NCBI GenBank assembly: GCA_019312705.1
Contig: JAFDCW010000287.1
Coordinates: 1 to 6,269 of the forward strand
Direction of reading: 5' to 3'
DNA length: 6,269 nt
Origin: Deltaproteobacteria bacterium
GTDB taxonomy: Bacteria > Myxococcota > Polyangia > Polyangiales > B10-G4
Within the stretch, counting starts at the first letter, position 1. Each line of letters begins with the position of its first letter. A program made the position numbers and the translations under genes. The notes beneath the pieces were generated by a model. That model worked only from the letters and a program-made list of their open reading frames with translations, was not told where the DNA came from and made no database searches. This document shows, piece by piece, positions 5,887 through 6,269 of this stretch.

Positions 5887-6269
5887 ATGCGCCTCAGGAC
5901 TCCACTCCTCTTTCTGACGGTCCTCATCATCGCGACGAGCGGGCTCGTCTACGAGCTGCTCGCCGGCACCCTCGCGAGCTACGTGCTCGGCGACTCGGTC
6001 ACCCAGTTCTCGACCACCATCGGCGTCTACCTCTTCGCCATGGGCATCGGGTCGTATCTGTCCCGCTTCATCGGCAAGGACGTGAGCACGCGCTTCGTCG
6101 AGGTGGAGCTCGCCGCGGCCCTCGTCGGAGGCTTCTCGGCGCCCTTCTTGTTCCTCGCGTTCGCCTACGGCGAGATGTTCTCGGTCGCGCTCTACGGAAC
6201 CATCCTCACCATCGGGACCCTGGTGGGCCTCGAGATCCCGCTGCTGATGCGCATCCTCAAAGAGGAGCT
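5887..6269 (+). CDS. speE: Membrane-domain polyamine aminopropyltransferase (spermidine synthase-like), N-terminal part, truncated by window end
   Basis: The frame runs from ATG 5887 to the window edge without a stop, giving 127 residues. The sequence is the multi-spanning membrane domain found at the N-terminus of long bacterial SpeE-like proteins. It shows [20 protein letters not shown] at 18-37, [20 protein letters not shown] at 39-58, then [18 protein letters not shown] at 70-87 and [14 protein letters not shown] at 112-125. Four hydrophobic segments are visible, near 7-29, 44-62, 73-95 and 98-122. The catalytic Rossmann-like domain, which would transfer an aminopropyl group from decarboxylated S-adenosylmethionine to a polyamine, lies beyond the edge, so activity cannot be judged. 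The symbol is by family resemblance only. The ATG has no strong Shine-Dalgarno site and sits 22 bp after the DUF350 stop, in keeping with one operon. Confidence 0.88.
   Translation, partial: MRLRTPLLFLTVLIIATSGLVYELLAGTLASYVLGDSVTQFSTTIGVYLFAMGIGSYLSRFIGKDVSTRFVEVELAAALVGGFSAPFLFLAFAYGEMFSVALYGTILTIGTLVGLEIPLLMRILKEE

Overview
The window is high-GC DNA, densely coding, with G/C-ending codons, frequent GTG starts and weak Shine-Dalgarno sites. It encodes a SurA-type periplasmic folding factor, so the host is a Gram-negative bacterium. The gene content (DUF4178, DUF350 and a membrane-domain spermidine-synthase homologue beside a short SurA-like protein) would suit Myxococcota, Bradymonadota or another deltaproteobacterium-like lineage. 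That placement is inference, since there is no rRNA or other marker gene here.

Layout. Positions 1-591 (+) hold the 3' end of a SurA/parvulin-family gene whose parvulin domain looks shortened and catalytically degenerate. It converges, with only 5 bp between stop codons, on an M20 metallopeptidase of the carboxypeptidase G2 type (597-1823, -). A hairpin can form across both stop codons. An 80-bp divergent spacer (1824-1903) separates the peptidase from a run of six plus-strand genes that continues off the right edge. No gap of more than about 80 bp lacks a gene. I saw no tRNA, rRNA, CRISPR array, insertion sequence or attachment site.

The plus-strand run is the notable part: (i) a small FAD/NAD(P)-binding oxidoreductase of the ferredoxin-reductase fold; (ii) a 670-residue protein with two zinc-ribbon + DUF4178 units, then a membrane-anchored extracytoplasmic domain; (iii) a 99-residue protein with a hydrophobic N-terminus and a Gly/Ser-rich tail; (iv) a 248-residue protein with two membrane segments; (v) a 74-residue DUF350 membrane protein; (vi) the N-terminal membrane domain of a polyamine aminopropyltransferase (SpeE-like), cut by the window end. 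Spacing is tight (3 bp, 6 bp, a 38-bp overlap, 60 bp, 22 bp), so (i)-(vi) look like one operon.

The best new observation is that the extracytoplasmic part of (ii) and almost all of (iv) are the same domain. They share motif anchors at nearly constant spacing, and in both proteins the domain lies between two transmembrane segments. The operon therefore appears to encode a membrane assembly with two related outward-facing subunits, cytoplasmic zinc-ribbon/DUF4178 modules, a small DUF350 protein, a Gly/Ser-rich mini-protein and a membrane-tethered aminopropyltransferase homologue. DUF350/DUF4178/SpeE-like neighbourhoods recur in bacteria as far as I recall, but their biochemical role is not settled. 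A role in polyamine-linked envelope modification or stress response is inference.
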